Source: Aliiroseovarius subalbicans
GTDB lineage: Bacteria > Pseudomonadota > Alphaproteobacteria > Rhodobacterales > Rhodobacteraceae
Assembly: GCF_022678625.1 (NCBI RefSeq)
Contig: NZ_JALBYQ010000002.1
Coordinates: 62,001 to 126,000, forward strand
Direction: 5' to 3'
DNA: 64,000 nt
Each line of letters opens with the position of its first letter. The first letter of the stretch is position 1. Shown in pieces: positions 18,238 to 27,204 of the stretch. Under the pieces are notes generated by a model. That model ran no database searches. It had not been told where the DNA came from and saw nothing but the letters and a program-made list of their open reading frames with translations. The translations under genes were made by a program, and so were the position numbers.

Positions 18238-19653
18238 TCAGTTGCCGTCTTCGTCCAGAATTCCCGCGTTCCATTCGCCGGTGACCGCATTGCCGTCGGC
18301 ATAACGCACCGTGCCCTGTCCGTGGCGTTTGCCGTCTTGGAACAACCCCTCGTAGACGTCACCGTTCGCATAGATCGCGGTGCCATTTCCGGACATCTTA
18401 CCCGCCTGCCAGTCGCCGTTATAGATAAAGCCGTCAGGCATGGTCAGCGTGCCCTGCCCTGCCCTGTTGCCAGCCACGAAGCCGCCCTCGTAAACAGTAC
18501 CGTCGGCAAAGGTGGATTTACCCTGACCATCGCGCTTGCCCGCTTTCCAGCTGCCGACATAGGAATACCCGTCGGCGTAAGTCAGGCTACCCTGTCCGTC
18601 ATACAGCGCGTTCTTGAACATGCCGTCATAGGTCGGGCCATTGGCATACGTCGCCACCCCTTGCCCTTCGATCACACCCTTGGACCAGGCGCCTTCATAG
18701 GTGTTGCCGTCAGGATAAGTGATCTTGCCACTGCCATCTGCCAGGCCTGCGCGGAACTGACCTTCGTAGATCGATCCATCGGGATAGGTCACCATCCCGG
18801 TGCCCTCGATCTGCCCCGCGACCCAGCCGCCAACATAGGTATAGCCATCGGACCCGGTAAAGGTGCCCTGGCCGTGGCGCTTGTCGCCTTCGAACCCGCC
18901 GTCATAGCTGTCGCCATTGGCATAGGTCACCTGCCCCGCGCCCGCACGTTCGCCGTTCACGAAGGGGCCGGTATAGGTATCTCCATTGGATTGCTTCAAC
19001 ACGCCGTCGCCATGCATCTGGCCTGCAAGCCAGCCACCTTCGAAGCGCATGCCGTCAGGGTTGGTCAGAACGCCCTGTCCTTCGCGTGCATCCGCGCGCA
19101 TGTCGCCGTCATAGACCGATCCGTCAGCATAGGTAGAGCGGCCTTTGCCCTCTTTCACACCAGCAACCCAATCGCCTTCATAGACATAGCCCGAGGGGCT
19201 TTCCATCCGTCCCTGGCCGTGGTGCAGCGCGTTGCGAAAGCCGCCTTCGTATTTCACGCCGTTGGCATAGATCGCCAGACCCGCGCCGTTGATCTTTCCG
19301 TCCACCCAGTCGCCTTCGAACGTGCCGCCGTCGGCAAAGGTGATCTTGCCGAAGCCCTCGGGCTTGCCCTTTGCAAAGCTGCCTTCGTAGATTGATCCGT
19401 TAGGAAAGCGCGCCGAGCCCTGGCCGCGGATTTCACCGTCTACAAAGGTGCCAGTGTATTCATAGCCGGACGGCAGGCGATAGGTGCCCTGACCGTGCTG
19501 CAGCCCGTCCTTGAACGTGCCCTCATAGATGCCACCGTCATCGTATTGCTTGATCTCGACGCTAGTGCTGTCCTGCGCCACAGCGCCACCGGCAACGCCG
19601 GTCAAAGCCATCGCGATCGCGATCGCGCGCGTCCATCCCTGAAGATGCGACAT
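18238..19653 (-). CDS. Exported protein of 18 MORN repeats
   Basis: 471 residues. A signal peptide (MSHLQGWTRAIAIAMALTGV, cleavage likely after AVAQ at 27) precedes a short linker and then 18 consecutive MORN repeats of 23 residues with the pattern xYxGxW/FxxGxxxGxGxxxYxxG, plus a degenerate last unit ending LDEDGN. MORN repeats form an extended beta-hairpin ladder; they bind lipids or other proteins, but no enzyme domain is present here. The start was set at ATG 19653, which has GAGGTGG in front and gives a signal peptide; the open frame continues upstream without one. The unit is so regular that the DNA shows a 69-base periodicity. Periplasmic or surface location is inferred. Confidence 0.85.
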   Translation of the reverse strand: MSHLQGWTRAIAIAMALTGVAGGAVAQDSTSVEIKQYDDGGIYEGTFKDGLQHGQGTYRLPSGYEYTGTFVDGEIRGQGSARFPNGSIYEGSFAKGKPEGFGKITFADGGTFEGDWVDGKINGAGLAIYANGVKYEGGFRNALHHGQGRMESPSGYVYEGDWVAGVKEGKGRSTYADGSVYDGDMRADAREGQGVLTNPDGMRFEGGWLAGQMHGDGVLKQSNGDTYTGPFVNGERAGAGQVTYANGDSYDGGFEGDKRHGQGTFTGSDGYTYVGGWVAGQIEGTGMVTYPDGSIYEGQFRAGLADGSGKITYPDGNTYEGAWSKGVIEGQGVATYANGPTYDGMFKNALYDGQGSLTYADGYSYVGSWKAGKRDGQGKSTFADGTVYEGGFVAGNRAGQGTLTMPDGFIYNGDWQAGKMSGNGTAIYANGDVYEGLFQDGKRHGQGTVRYADGNAVTGEWNAGILDEDGN

Positions 19654-19817
19654 GTTCCACCTCACCCAATACTTCGTCTTTGCGCACGTTACCCCGCGCG
19701 ACTGCCCGTTCAACCTATTGGACCCCCGGTGCCAAGACAACGGTTTTGACCGGTGGCATCTTTTCCTCCGGCTGAAACCCGCTATATCTGGGCCAGATTT
19801 CAAAGGAACACCGCGCG

Positions 19818-21485
19818 ATGAGTGACCATTTCCGCCTGACCCTGGCCCAGCTGAACCCGACCGTCGGGGCGCTTACCGCCAATGCCGACAAGGCGCGCGA
19901 CGCCTGGTCACAGGCCAAGGCCGCCGACGCCGACATGCTGGCCCTGCCCGAGGCGTTCCTGACCGGGTATCAGTGCCAGGACCTGATCATGCGGCCGCAG
20001 TTCTACACCGACGCGATGGCGGAAATCGATAGCCTGGCCGCCGATTGCGCCGACGGCCCGGCAATGGGGATCGGCGCGCCCTATCACGATGGCGGCGACC
20101 TTTATAATGCCTATTACATCCTACAAGGCGGCAACATCGCAGCGCGGGTGCTGAAACAGCGCCTGCCCAACGAAACCGTATTCGATGAGGAACGCCTGTT
20201 CACCCCGGCGGACCCGCAGGGGCCCTACGCCCTTGGCCCGATCCGTATCGGCACGCCGATCTGTGAAGACGCCTGGCACCCGGAAGACGTCTGCGAGACC
20301 CTGGCCGAAAGCGGTGCGGAGTTTCTGCTGGTCCCCAACGGGTCGCCTTATTACCGCGACAAGATGGACGTGCGCATAAACCACATGGTGGCGCGCGTGG
20401 TCGAAACCGGCCTGCCGCTGATCTACCTGAACCTTGTCGGCGGGCAGGATGACCAGGTGTTCGACGGCGGCACCTTTGGGCTGAACCCGGGCGGTGAACT
20501 CGCGCTGCAAATGCCGGTGTTTGACGAAGACATCCGCCATGTCGACCTGACCCGCACCGAAGACGGCTGGCGCATAGAAAAGTCGGACCTGACCCCGATC
20601 CCGGACGCCTGGGAGCAGGATTACCGCTGCATGGTCGAAGGGCTGCGCGACTACATGGGCAAGACCGGGTTCCAAAAGGTGCTTTTGGGTCTGTCCGGCG
20701 GCATCGACAGCGCCATCGTCGCGACCATTGCGGCCGACGCGCTGGGGGCCGAAAACGTGCGCTGCGTGATGCTGCCCTCCGAATACACCTCGCAAGGGTC
20801 GCTGGACGATGCCAAGGCGGTGGCGGACAATCTGGGATGCCGCTATGATTTCGTGCCGATCGCCGAGGGGCGTGCCGCGATCACCAACACGCTGGCGCCG
20901 CTGTTCGAAGGCACCGAGGAAGGGCTGACCGAGGAGAACATCCAGTCGCGCCTGCGCGGGCTTTTCCTGATGGCGCTGTCCAACAAGTTCGGCGAAATGC
21001 TTTTGACCACCGGCAACAAGTCCGAAGTCGCGGTGGGATACGCCACGATTTATGGCGACATGGCGGGCGGCTATAACCCGATCAAGGATCTTTACAAGAC
21101 CCGCGTTTTTGAGACCTGCCGCTGGCGCAACGCCAACCACCGGCCTTGGATGGCGGGGCCGGCAGGCGAGGTCATCCCACCCCGGATCATCGACAAACCG
21201 CCCTCGGCCGAGCTGCGCGAGGATCAGAAGGACGAAGACAGCCTGCCGCCCTATGACGTGCTGGACGCGATCCTGACCGGGCTGGTGGATGACGAGAAAT
21301 CCGTGGCCGATCTGGTCACCGAAGGCTTTGACCAGGCCATCGTGAAGAAGGTCGAGCACCTGATTTTCATCAGCGAATACAAACGCTTCCAATCCGCGCC
21401 CGGTCCCCGCCTGACGATGCGCAGTTTTTGGCTGGATCGCCGTTACCCGATCGTGAACCGCTGGCGAGACACCAGCGCGAGGTGA
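19818..21485 (+). CDS. nadE: Glutamine-dependent NAD+ synthetase
   Basis: 555 residues converting deamido-NAD+ to NAD+ with ATP, using ammonia from glutamine. The N-terminal nitrilase-like glutaminase (1-~265) has the Glu-Lys-Cys set in LALPEAFLTGYQ, KQRLPNETVFDE and TPICEDAWHPEDV. The C-terminal synthetase (~270-555) has the P-loop-like VLLGLSGGIDSAIVATIAAD, a nucleotide alpha-hydrolase signature, and LLTTGNKSEVAVGYAT. It is of usual length for the two-domain bacterial form. ATG 19818 follows AAAGGAACACCGCGCG. The gene is divergent from the MORN gene and stands alone. Confidence 0.97.
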   Translation: MSDHFRLTLAQLNPTVGALTANADKARDAWSQAKAADADMLALPEAFLTGYQCQDLIMRPQFYTDAMAEIDSLAADCADGPAMGIGAPYHDGGDLYNAYYILQGGNIAARVLKQRLPNETVFDEERLFTPADPQGPYALGPIRIGTPICEDAWHPEDVCETLAESGAEFLLVPNGSPYYRDKMDVRINHMVARVVETGLPLIYLNLVGGQDDQVFDGGTFGLNPGGELALQMPVFDEDIRHVDLTRTEDGWRIEKSDLTPIPDAWEQDYRCMVEGLRDYMGKTGFQKVLLGLSGGIDSAIVATIAADALGAENVRCVMLPSEYTSQGSLDDAKAVADNLGCRYDFVPIAEGRAAITNTLAPLFEGTEEGLTEENIQSRLRGLFLMALSNKFGEMLLTTGNKSEVAVGYATIYGDMAGGYNPIKDLYKTRVFETCRWRNANHRPWMAGPAGEVIPPRIIDKPPSAELREDQKDEDSLPPYDVLDAILTGLVDDEKSVADLVTEGFDQAIVKKVEHLIFISEYKRFQSAPGPRLTMRSFWLDRRYPIVNRWRDTSAR

Positions 21486-21633
21486 TCATTGCGTCCGGCT
21501 TGCCCCCGGCCGAACCGGTTTGTGACCTTCTCTGTAGAGATCTGTAGTACGGTGCTTGCGTCCTTCTCATCGCGCACCAAAACCGCCCACATCCGCAACA
21601 CGTCGCTGCGAGAAAGCACAGCCCAACGCGGAT

Positions 21634-22116
21634 TCAGTCAACATTTTCGGACGGGTCATCAGCCCCTTCCGCACGATCGCCCATCAGATAGCGGGGGCCC
21701 GGCCCGTGTCGGCGTGCGCTATCGGCGGGGTTGTAAAGAGCACATCGCTTCAGGCTCAGGCAACCGCAGCCGATGCAACTATCCAGGCTGTCGCGCAACT
21801 GCTGCATCGCGGTGATGCGGGCGTCCAGTTCCCGCCGGAACCCCCGCGCCAACCGCGTCCAGTCCGCTTTCGTCGGCGTGCGCCCGTCGGGCAGCTTTTC
21901 GATCTGGGCGCGTATTTCAGCAATGGAAAACCCCAACTGCTGGGTGATGCGCACGAAGGACAGGCGGCGAATGTCGGCGCGGTGGAATTGACGCTGCCCC
22001 CCGGCGGTGCGGATCGGGCGCACCAGCCCTTCGGCCTCGTAATACCGGATCGCGGACACGGCCAACCCGGTGCGCGTGGCCATCTGGCCGATCGACATCA
22101 TTGCTTTTGGTGCCAT
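21634..22116 (-). CDS. soxR: Redox-sensing MerR-family regulator SoxR
   Basis: 160 residues. The N-terminal MerR winged helix (SIGQMATRTGLAVSAIRYYE) and dimer helix are followed by the [2Fe-2S] ligands Cys114-x2-Cys117-x-Cys119-x5-Cys125 (CIGCGCLSLKRC), exactly the SoxR spacing. SoxR is oxidised by redox-cycling compounds and then activates promoters with an overlong spacer. A near-perfect SoxR box lies in the short gap to the divergent VOC-family gene. The C-terminus (ARRHGPGPRYLMGDRAEGAD) is longer than in E. coli SoxR and typical of non-enteric homologues. No soxS gene is seen, as expected outside the enterics. Confidence 0.95.
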   Translation of the reverse strand: MAPKAMMSIGQMATRTGLAVSAIRYYEAEGLVRPIRTAGGQRQFHRADIRRLSFVRITQQLGFSIAEIRAQIEKLPDGRTPTKADWTRLARGFRRELDARITAMQQLRDSLDSCIGCGCLSLKRCALYNPADSARRHGPGPRYLMGDRAEGADDPSENVD

Positions 22117-22126
22117 TATTTCCCTC

Positions 22127-22157
22127 TTGATCTAAAGTTTACTTGAGCAATTAAAAC
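22127..22157 (+). promoter_or_regulatory. SoxR box and promoter of the VOC-family gene
   Basis: CTAAAGTTTACTTGAG at 22132-22147 differs from the E. coli soxS operator core CTCAAGTTAACTTGAG at two of sixteen positions and is nearly palindromic. It lies between a possible -35 TTGATC (22127-22132) and a -10-like TAAAAC (22152-22157); the resulting 19-bp spacer is the hallmark of MerR-type activation. The placement between soxR and the downstream gene makes that gene the likely target. Confidence 0.7.
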
Positions 22158-22190
22158 TATTCTATCAAGAGAATCACAACGGAGAATATC

Positions 22191-22565
22191 ATGGCCTTCC
22201 TGGAACACCTGAACCTGACCGTCAGCGACCCGATGCGCACCGCTGACATGTTGTGTGACCTGTTTGGCTGGCGTGTGCGCTGGCAAGGTCCCTCAATAAA
22301 CGGCGGGCTGACGCTGCATGTGGGCAGTGATGACAGCTACCTTGCGGTCTATTCGATGGGGGGCACCGCGAAGGCGGCGCGGACCTATGAAACCATCGGC
22401 GCGCTGAACCACATCGGGGTGGTGGTCGATGATCTGGACGCGACCGAGGCACGGGTGCGCAGTGCGGGGTTTGTCCCACACAATCACGATGACTATGAGC
22501 CAGGGCGACGGTTCTATTTCCACGATCACGACGGGGTCGAGATCGAGGTCGTATCTTATGCCTGA
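22191..22565 (+). CDS. VOC-superfamily (glyoxalase/bleomycin-resistance-like) protein
   Basis: The 124-residue single-domain VOC protein begins LEHLNLTVSDPMRTADML with the metal-ligand His and a second block, LNHIGVVVDDLDATEARV, and ends FYFHDHDGVEIEVVSY with the ligand Glu region. These folds bind a divalent metal and act on small electrophiles (glyoxalase, fosfomycin or bleomycin resistance); the substrate is not evident. The ATG follows CGGAGAATATC. Its promoter carries a SoxR box shared with the divergent soxR, so induction by redox-active compounds is likely, and a detoxification role is inferred. Confidence 0.88.
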   Translation: MAFLEHLNLTVSDPMRTADMLCDLFGWRVRWQGPSINGGLTLHVGSDDSYLAVYSMGGTAKAARTYETIGALNHIGVVVDDLDATEARVRSAGFVPHNHDDYEPGRRFYFHDHDGVEIEVVSYA

Positions 22566-22890
22566 TCGCAGGACAACAGGGCAGAGGCACTATCAGCCGC
22601 GACGCCCAGGCTTCCCCGTGCCTCGCCTTTGCTACGGGTGACAATCATGTTTCGCCCAAGATCCGGGCCGGCCTTGCACGTCGTGTCGGCGATCAGATTG
22701 TGCGGCCGCGACAGCCCGTGCGCTGGTCCGACGGGGCCTGGAACACTTTGCGCGCGGTGATGCGCTGCTCTCTGGCCACCGACAGGCATCGGTGATCCTT
22801 TCTGGGTCCCAATCGGCGATGATTGACCCTGCGTTAAGCAGCTTTCCGCCAGCCGTTGACGCCACTGGGCGAAACCTGCCAAGCTTGCGC
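22566..22890. other. Gap with no supported gene
   Basis: Between the VOC gene and the DUF1801 gene. Several frames are open on both strands but none has a ribosome site, a recognisable motif or consistent coding character. Short protein-like stretches (for example around 22640-22800) may be remnants of an older gene. No hairpin terminator or repeat stands out. Confidence 0.3.
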
Positions 22891-23319
22891 ATGGCCCAGA
22901 ACAAGACCCAGCCCACCGACGCGTCCCTTGCCACGTTTCTGGACAAGGTGGAGCCAGCGCGCCGACGCGACGACGCCCGCGCACTGGATGCGCTGTTTCG
23001 CGAGGTCACGGGGTTTGAGCCGGTGCTCTGGGGCCCATCAATCGTCGGCTATGGGCGATATCACTACCGCTATGACAGCGGGCGCGAAGGGGATTTCCTA
23101 GCCACCGGGTTTTCCCCGCGCAAGGCAAACTTGTCGCTCTATATCATGCCGGGATACGCAGATTTCAGCGGTATTCTGGACCGGCTTGGCAAACACAAGC
23201 TTGGAAAATCATGCCTTTATATCAACAAATTGGACGATATTGACCCGGAGGTTCTGAAAGAGCTGATCCGCGCAGGGCTCAAGGACCTGAACCGCCGCTG
23301 GGCTGTCACTGCCAACTGA
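22891..23319 (+). CDS. DUF1801-domain protein
   Basis: 142 residues. The pattern FLDKVEPARRRDDARALDAL, then VTGFEPVLWGPSIVGYGRYHYRYDSGREGD and FSPRKANLSLYIMPGYADF matches the DUF1801/YdhG-like family, small cytosolic alpha/beta proteins with a steroidogenic-acute-regulatory-like fold and no known reaction. The C-terminal KLGKSCLYINKLDDIDPEVL is also typical. I chose ATG 22891 because it gives the family N-terminus; the frame is open further up without likely coding sequence. It has no operon partner. Confidence 0.85.
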   Translation: MAQNKTQPTDASLATFLDKVEPARRRDDARALDALFREVTGFEPVLWGPSIVGYGRYHYRYDSGREGDFLATGFSPRKANLSLYIMPGYADFSGILDRLGKHKLGKSCLYINKLDDIDPEVLKELIRAGLKDLNRRWAVTAN

Positions 23320-23325
23320 ACACGC

Positions 23326-23724
23326 TTATTCCCACCACCGGTCAATCGCCGCAATGTCGTCGTCGGACCAGCCAAAGTGATGCGCAAGCTCATGCACCAT
23401 GATATGTGACACCAGCGCGCCCAGGGTTACATTGCCCCGCGCCGCCCATTCATCCAGGATCGCCCGGCGAAAAAGCCAGATCGTGTCGGGCTGCTGCGGC
23501 TGGTCCAGCACCGATTTCTGCGTCATCGGAATGCCGTCATACAGCCCCGTCAGGCCGAACGGATCGTCGATGTCCAGATCGTCCAGCATGTCGTCCGGCG
23601 CCAAATCACGGACGTGGACCACCACGTCACGCGCCAGCGTGCCGAACGGCGCTGGCAACGCAGCAAGCGTTGTGGCGGCCAGGGCTTCGATGTCCGCGGC
23701 GCTGGGGGCAATCAGATGATCCAT
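23326..23724 (-). CDS. Small metallopeptidase-like protein (DUF1025/zincin)
   Basis: 132 residues with a zinc-binding HELAHHFGWSDDDI at the C-terminus, the HExxH of the minimal zincin-like family often labelled metallopeptidase family protein. Upstream blocks DMLDDLDIDDPFGLTGLYDG and DTIWLFRRAILDEW are typical. Peptidase activity has not been shown for the family. The start was set at ATG 23724, giving the usual length; the same frame runs far upstream only as antisense to gltX. It is convergent with the DUF1801 gene and divergent from gltX. Confidence 0.88.
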   Translation of the reverse strand: MDHLIAPSAADIEALAATTLAALPAPFGTLARDVVVHVRDLAPDDMLDDLDIDDPFGLTGLYDGIPMTQKSVLDQPQQPDTIWLFRRAILDEWAARGNVTLGALVSHIMVHELAHHFGWSDDDIAAIDRWWE

Positions 23725-23784
23725 GTCGTCAGATATGGACAAAACCGGGCCGGTATGAAAGAGCATCGGCGCAAGGAGATCACC

Positions 23785-25110
23785 ATGACCACCACCCGTT
23801 TCGCGCCCTCGCCCACCGGATACATCCACGTCGGCAACCTGCGCACCGCGCTGTTCAACTACCTGATCGCTGCCAAATCCGGCGGCACATTCATCCTGCG
23901 CCTGGATGACACCGACCCTGAGCGGTCGAAACAGGAATATGCCGACGCGATCATGGAAGACCTGGAATGGCTGGGCCTGACCTGGGACCGGGTGGAGCGT
24001 CAATCCGACCGGTTGGACCGCTATGAGGACGCAGCCCAGCAGCTGCGCGACATCGGTCGGTTCTATGAGGCGTTCGAGACGCCGACCGAGCTGGACCTGA
24101 AGCGCAAGAAGCAGCTGAACATGCACAAGCCACCGGTCTATGACCGATCCGCGCTGGCCCTGTCCGAGGACGAAAAGGCCGCATTGCGGGCTGAGCGCGG
24201 CAACGGTGTTTGGCGTTTCAAGCTGGATCACGAACGTATCGAGTGGACCGACGGCATCCTGGGCGATCTGTCGATCGACGCGGCCTCGGTGTCCGATCCG
24301 GTTCTGATCCGGGGCGACGGGCAGTTCCTCTATACGCTGGCCAGCGTTTGCGACGACGTGGATTTCGGTGTCACCAATGTGGTGCGTGGCTCGGACCACG
24401 TGACCAACACCGCGACCCAGATCCAGATCATTCAGGCGCTTGGCGGCACCCTGCCCGCCTTTGCCCACCACAGCCTGTTGACCGGCCCCCAGGGTGAGGC
24501 GCTGTCAAAGCGTCTGGGCACCCTGGCCCTGCGCGACCTGCGCGAAGCAGGCGTGCAGCCGGCAGCCCTTCTGTCGCTGATGGCGCGGCTGGGGTCATCA
24601 CAACCGGTCGAGCTGCATGGCTCGCTGGACGAGATCATCGAGGGCTTCGACATTTCGACCTTCGGCGCGGCGCCGACCAAGTTTGACGTGCAGGATCTGT
24701 ATCCGCTAACCGGCCGTTATCTGGCCGGGTTGTCAGTGTCCGAGGTGGCCGCCACGCTGGCCGAGCTGGGCGTGCCCGCCGAATTGGCCGAGCCGTTCTG
24801 GACCGTCGCACGTGAAAACATCACCACGCTGAAGGACCTTGGTCCCTGGTGGACCCTGTGTCGCGACGGTGCCGATCCGCTGATCGATGACGAAGACGCG
24901 GACTTCATCGCCCAGGCGATGACGCTTTTGCCGGACGGACCTTACACTGCCGACAGCTGGGGCGCGTGGACGAACGCAGTAAAGGACGCGACCGGGCGCA
25001 AGGGCCGAGGTCTTTTCATGCCACTGCGCAAGGCCGTGACCGGCATGACGAACGGCCCGGACATGTCCGCGTTGATGCCGCTGTTGCAGGTGATCCGCGC
25101 CAAGGGATAA
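23785..25110 (+). CDS. gltX: Glutamyl-tRNA synthetase (short form)
   Basis: 441 residues of class I synthetase. The HIGH-like signature is in FAPSPTGYIHVGNLRTALFN and the KMSKS-like one is ALSKRLGTLALRDL. An alpha-helical anticodon-binding domain follows to the end. ATG 23785 has GCAAGGAGATCACC before it. Alphaproteobacteria often carry two GltX paralogues, one of about 440 and one of about 470 residues; this one is of the shorter type, and may prefer tRNA-Gln or tRNA-Glu, which cannot be told here. The gene ends in a strong terminator. Confidence 0.95.
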   Translation: MTTTRFAPSPTGYIHVGNLRTALFNYLIAAKSGGTFILRLDDTDPERSKQEYADAIMEDLEWLGLTWDRVERQSDRLDRYEDAAQQLRDIGRFYEAFETPTELDLKRKKQLNMHKPPVYDRSALALSEDEKAALRAERGNGVWRFKLDHERIEWTDGILGDLSIDAASVSDPVLIRGDGQFLYTLASVCDDVDFGVTNVVRGSDHVTNTATQIQIIQALGGTLPAFAHHSLLTGPQGEALSKRLGTLALRDLREAGVQPAALLSLMARLGSSQPVELHGSLDEIIEGFDISTFGAAPTKFDVQDLYPLTGRYLAGLSVSEVAATLAELGVPAELAEPFWTVARENITTLKDLGPWWTLCRDGADPLIDDEDADFIAQAMTLLPDGPYTADSWGAWTNAVKDATGRKGRGLFMPLRKAVTGMTNGPDMSALMPLLQVIRAKG

Positions 25111-25141
25111 TTCCCCATACATCACTGTGCGAATACGAAGG

Positions 25142-25170
25142 GCCCCTGCGCAACGCAGGGGCTTTTCTTT
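25142..25170 (+). terminator. Intrinsic terminator of gltX
   Basis: GCCCCTGCG (25142-25150) pairs perfectly with CGCAGGGGC (25154-25162) over a three-base loop, followed by TTTTCTTTT. It lies 31 bases after the gltX stop and before the MATE gene. Confidence 0.93.
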
Positions 25171-25197
25171 TCGCGCCTCGCCCTTCATCCTGCACCG

Positions 25198-26589
25198 ATG
25201 GCAAACGCTCAGGCGAAATTCCTCGAAGGCAATCTTTTGCGCCACATCACGGTGATGGCGTTGACAGCCTCGGTCGGCTTGATGGCGGTGTTCCTGGTCG
25301 ACCTGGTCGACATGATCTTCATCTCGATGTTGGGCAAGGATGAGCTGGCCGCGGCCGTGGGCTATGCCGGGGCGATCTTGTTCTTCACCTCGTCCTTCGG
25401 CATCGGCATGTCGATCGCAGCCGGCGCGCTGGTGGCGCGCGCACTGGGCGAAGGCGACACCCGGATGGCCAGCCGCCGGGCGGCCACATCGCTGCTTTAT
25501 GGTGTGCTGTTCGGCGCGGGATTTGCAGCGCTTGTCTGGGTCAATATCCGCCCGCTGGCGCAGCTGATGGGGGCCACGGGCGACACGTTGGACCTGTCGG
25601 TAGGCTATCTTCAGATCATCATCCCGTCGCTGCCGCTGTTGCTGGTCGGCATGGTTGGTGGCGCGATCCTGCGCGCCCACGGGGATGCCCGCCGCGCGAT
25701 GGTCGCGACAATCTTGGGCGGTGTGGTGAACGCGGTTCTGGACCCGATCCTGATCTTCGGATTCGGGCTTGAACTGACCGGCGCCGCGCTGGCCTCGGTC
25801 GCCGCACGTGTGACCATCGGCGCCACCGCGCTTTACCCGATCTTTCGCTGGCATGGCGGATTGGAGCGCCCTACTGCAGCCGAATTCCGGGTTGATTTCC
25901 CCGCCATCGTGGCGATCGCCTTGCCCGCGATCCTGACCCAGTTCGCCACCCCGATCGGCCAAGCTTATGTGACCCGCTCAATGGCGCAGTTCGGCTCGGA
26001 CGCGGTGGCGGGCATGGCGATCATCTCGCGACTGGTCCCGGTGTCCTTCGGGGTGATTTTTGCCCTGTCTGGGGCAATCGGGCCCATTATCGGCCAGAAC
26101 TTCGGCGCCGGGCGCCACGATCGTGTGCGCGGCGCCTATCGCGACGGGCTGATTTTTACCGCATTGGTGGTCATCCTGGTGACCGCGCTTCTGTTCTTGT
26201 TGCGAGGACCCATCGCCGATCTGTTCAACGCGACCGGCCTGACCCGCGACTTGGTGTTCCTGTTCTGCGGCCCACTGGCGCTGGCCTGGGTGTTCAACGG
26301 CGTGCTTTTTGTGTCGAACGCGGCGTTCAACAACCTGGGCCATCCCTATTATTCGACCTGGCTGAACTGGGGGCGCCACACGCTGGGCACGATCCCGTTC
26401 GTGATCCTTGGCGCGGGTTGGTATCAGGGCGCGGGCGTTCTGTTTGGTCAGGCGTTCGGCGGGCTGGTCTTCGCCGCGCTTGCCATGCTTCTGGTGCGCC
26501 GGGTCATGCGGCAGAAGGAAGCCCCGGTGACGGACGAACCGTTCCGCCGCCAGGCCCGCCTAATCCAGCTGTTTCACAACCGCCGATAG
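25198..26589 (+). CDS. MATE-family efflux transporter
   Basis: 463 residues with about twelve transmembrane helices in two similar halves. The MATE character is seen in LVDMIFISMLGKDELAAAVGYA near the start, GIGMSIAAGALVARALGEGD after it, and the second-half counterpart ATPIGQAYVTRSMAQFGSDAVAGMAI. These proteins expel cationic drugs or metabolites in exchange for Na+ or H+. The substrate is unknown. A short basic tail (RRVMRQKEAPVTDEP) follows the last helix. Its last 30 bases overlap the 3' end of the convergent cyclotransferase-like gene, an unusually long tail overlap that still leaves both frames intact. Confidence 0.92.
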   Translation: MANAQAKFLEGNLLRHITVMALTASVGLMAVFLVDLVDMIFISMLGKDELAAAVGYAGAILFFTSSFGIGMSIAAGALVARALGEGDTRMASRRAATSLLYGVLFGAGFAALVWVNIRPLAQLMGATGDTLDLSVGYLQIIIPSLPLLLVGMVGGAILRAHGDARRAMVATILGGVVNAVLDPILIFGFGLELTGAALASVAARVTIGATALYPIFRWHGGLERPTAAEFRVDFPAIVAIALPAILTQFATPIGQAYVTRSMAQFGSDAVAGMAIISRLVPVSFGVIFALSGAIGPIIGQNFGAGRHDRVRGAYRDGLIFTALVVILVTALLFLLRGPIADLFNATGLTRDLVFLFCGPLALAWVFNGVLFVSNAAFNNLGHPYYSTWLNWGRHTLGTIPFVILGAGWYQGAGVLFGQAFGGLVFAALAMLLVRRVMRQKEAPVTDEPFRRQARLIQLFHNRR

Positions 26590-27129
26590 CCGTCCCAGCC
26601 CGTCGTCGACCACGTCGCGCTCCTCGGCGCTCAGCACCTGGGCGCGGGGATAGATCGGCGCGGCGCGATCATCCAGGATCGGCGCGTGCCAACCTTCGGT
26701 CGTTTCAAAGAAATGCTGCGCGCCTTCGGGTCCGAACTCGTTCAGAAACCCCTGCACAACCGTGTCGAGATAGGACAAGAGCACCGGGTTGTCCGCATCC
26801 GGGGTGCGGTGAAACCCGTCGGGGATCGCATAGATCGCTACGTCCAGCTGCCGGTCGATGTCATGGCTGACATGGGGCGTGGCATCGTGGCGATCGTACG
26901 CGCGTTCGCGTTCGTCCAGCGCGGCCCAATCCGCCCCCGGCACCGCCGCGATCAACCCGTCGATGTAATCCTCTGCCGCTGGCACCACGGTCAGAAACGA
27001 CACATCCCGCAGCGGCGTGTGGCGCCACGCCCGCCGCCAGCCGCGCACCGATGCGGTGCTGGCGTGCAGGTAGTCATGCGTGCGCCGATTCACCAGCGAA
27101 CCATAGCCGAAGAAAAACGGGTCTTTCAT
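26560..27129 (-). CDS. Gamma-glutamylcyclotransferase-like protein
   Basis: 189 residues beginning FFFGYGSLVNRRTHDYL, the YGSL nucleotide-like signature of the AIG2/gamma-glutamylcyclotransferase fold. LDERERAYDRHD follows with the conserved acidic residue (the Glu expected to act in catalysis), and VLLSYLDTVVQGFLNEFG is also typical. The family cleaves gamma-glutamyl peptides to 5-oxoproline or acts as a side-chain transferase; the exact substrate is unclear. The 3' end overlaps the MATE gene. The gene diverges from the glycine riboswitch region. Confidence 0.88.
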   Translation of the reverse strand: MKDPFFFGYGSLVNRRTHDYLHASTASVRGWRRAWRHTPLRDVSFLTVVPAAEDYIDGLIAAVPGADWAALDERERAYDRHDATPHVSHDIDRQLDVAIYAIPDGFHRTPDADNPVLLSYLDTVVQGFLNEFGPEGAQHFFETTEGWHAPILDDRAAPIYPRAQVLSAEERDVVDDGLGRLSAVVKQLD

Positions 27130-27204
27130 ACCCGCGCAGACTGGCGCGGCATGCGGTGGAATACAAGTGCTTGCCTGAACGCCACACCCGCGCTACCTAT
27201 GAGC

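Noticed and set aside
18300-19570. Regular 69-base periodicity resembling a repeat array
   Set aside because: It is the DNA image of the 23-residue MORN repeats. There are no constant repeats separated by variable spacers, so it is not CRISPR.
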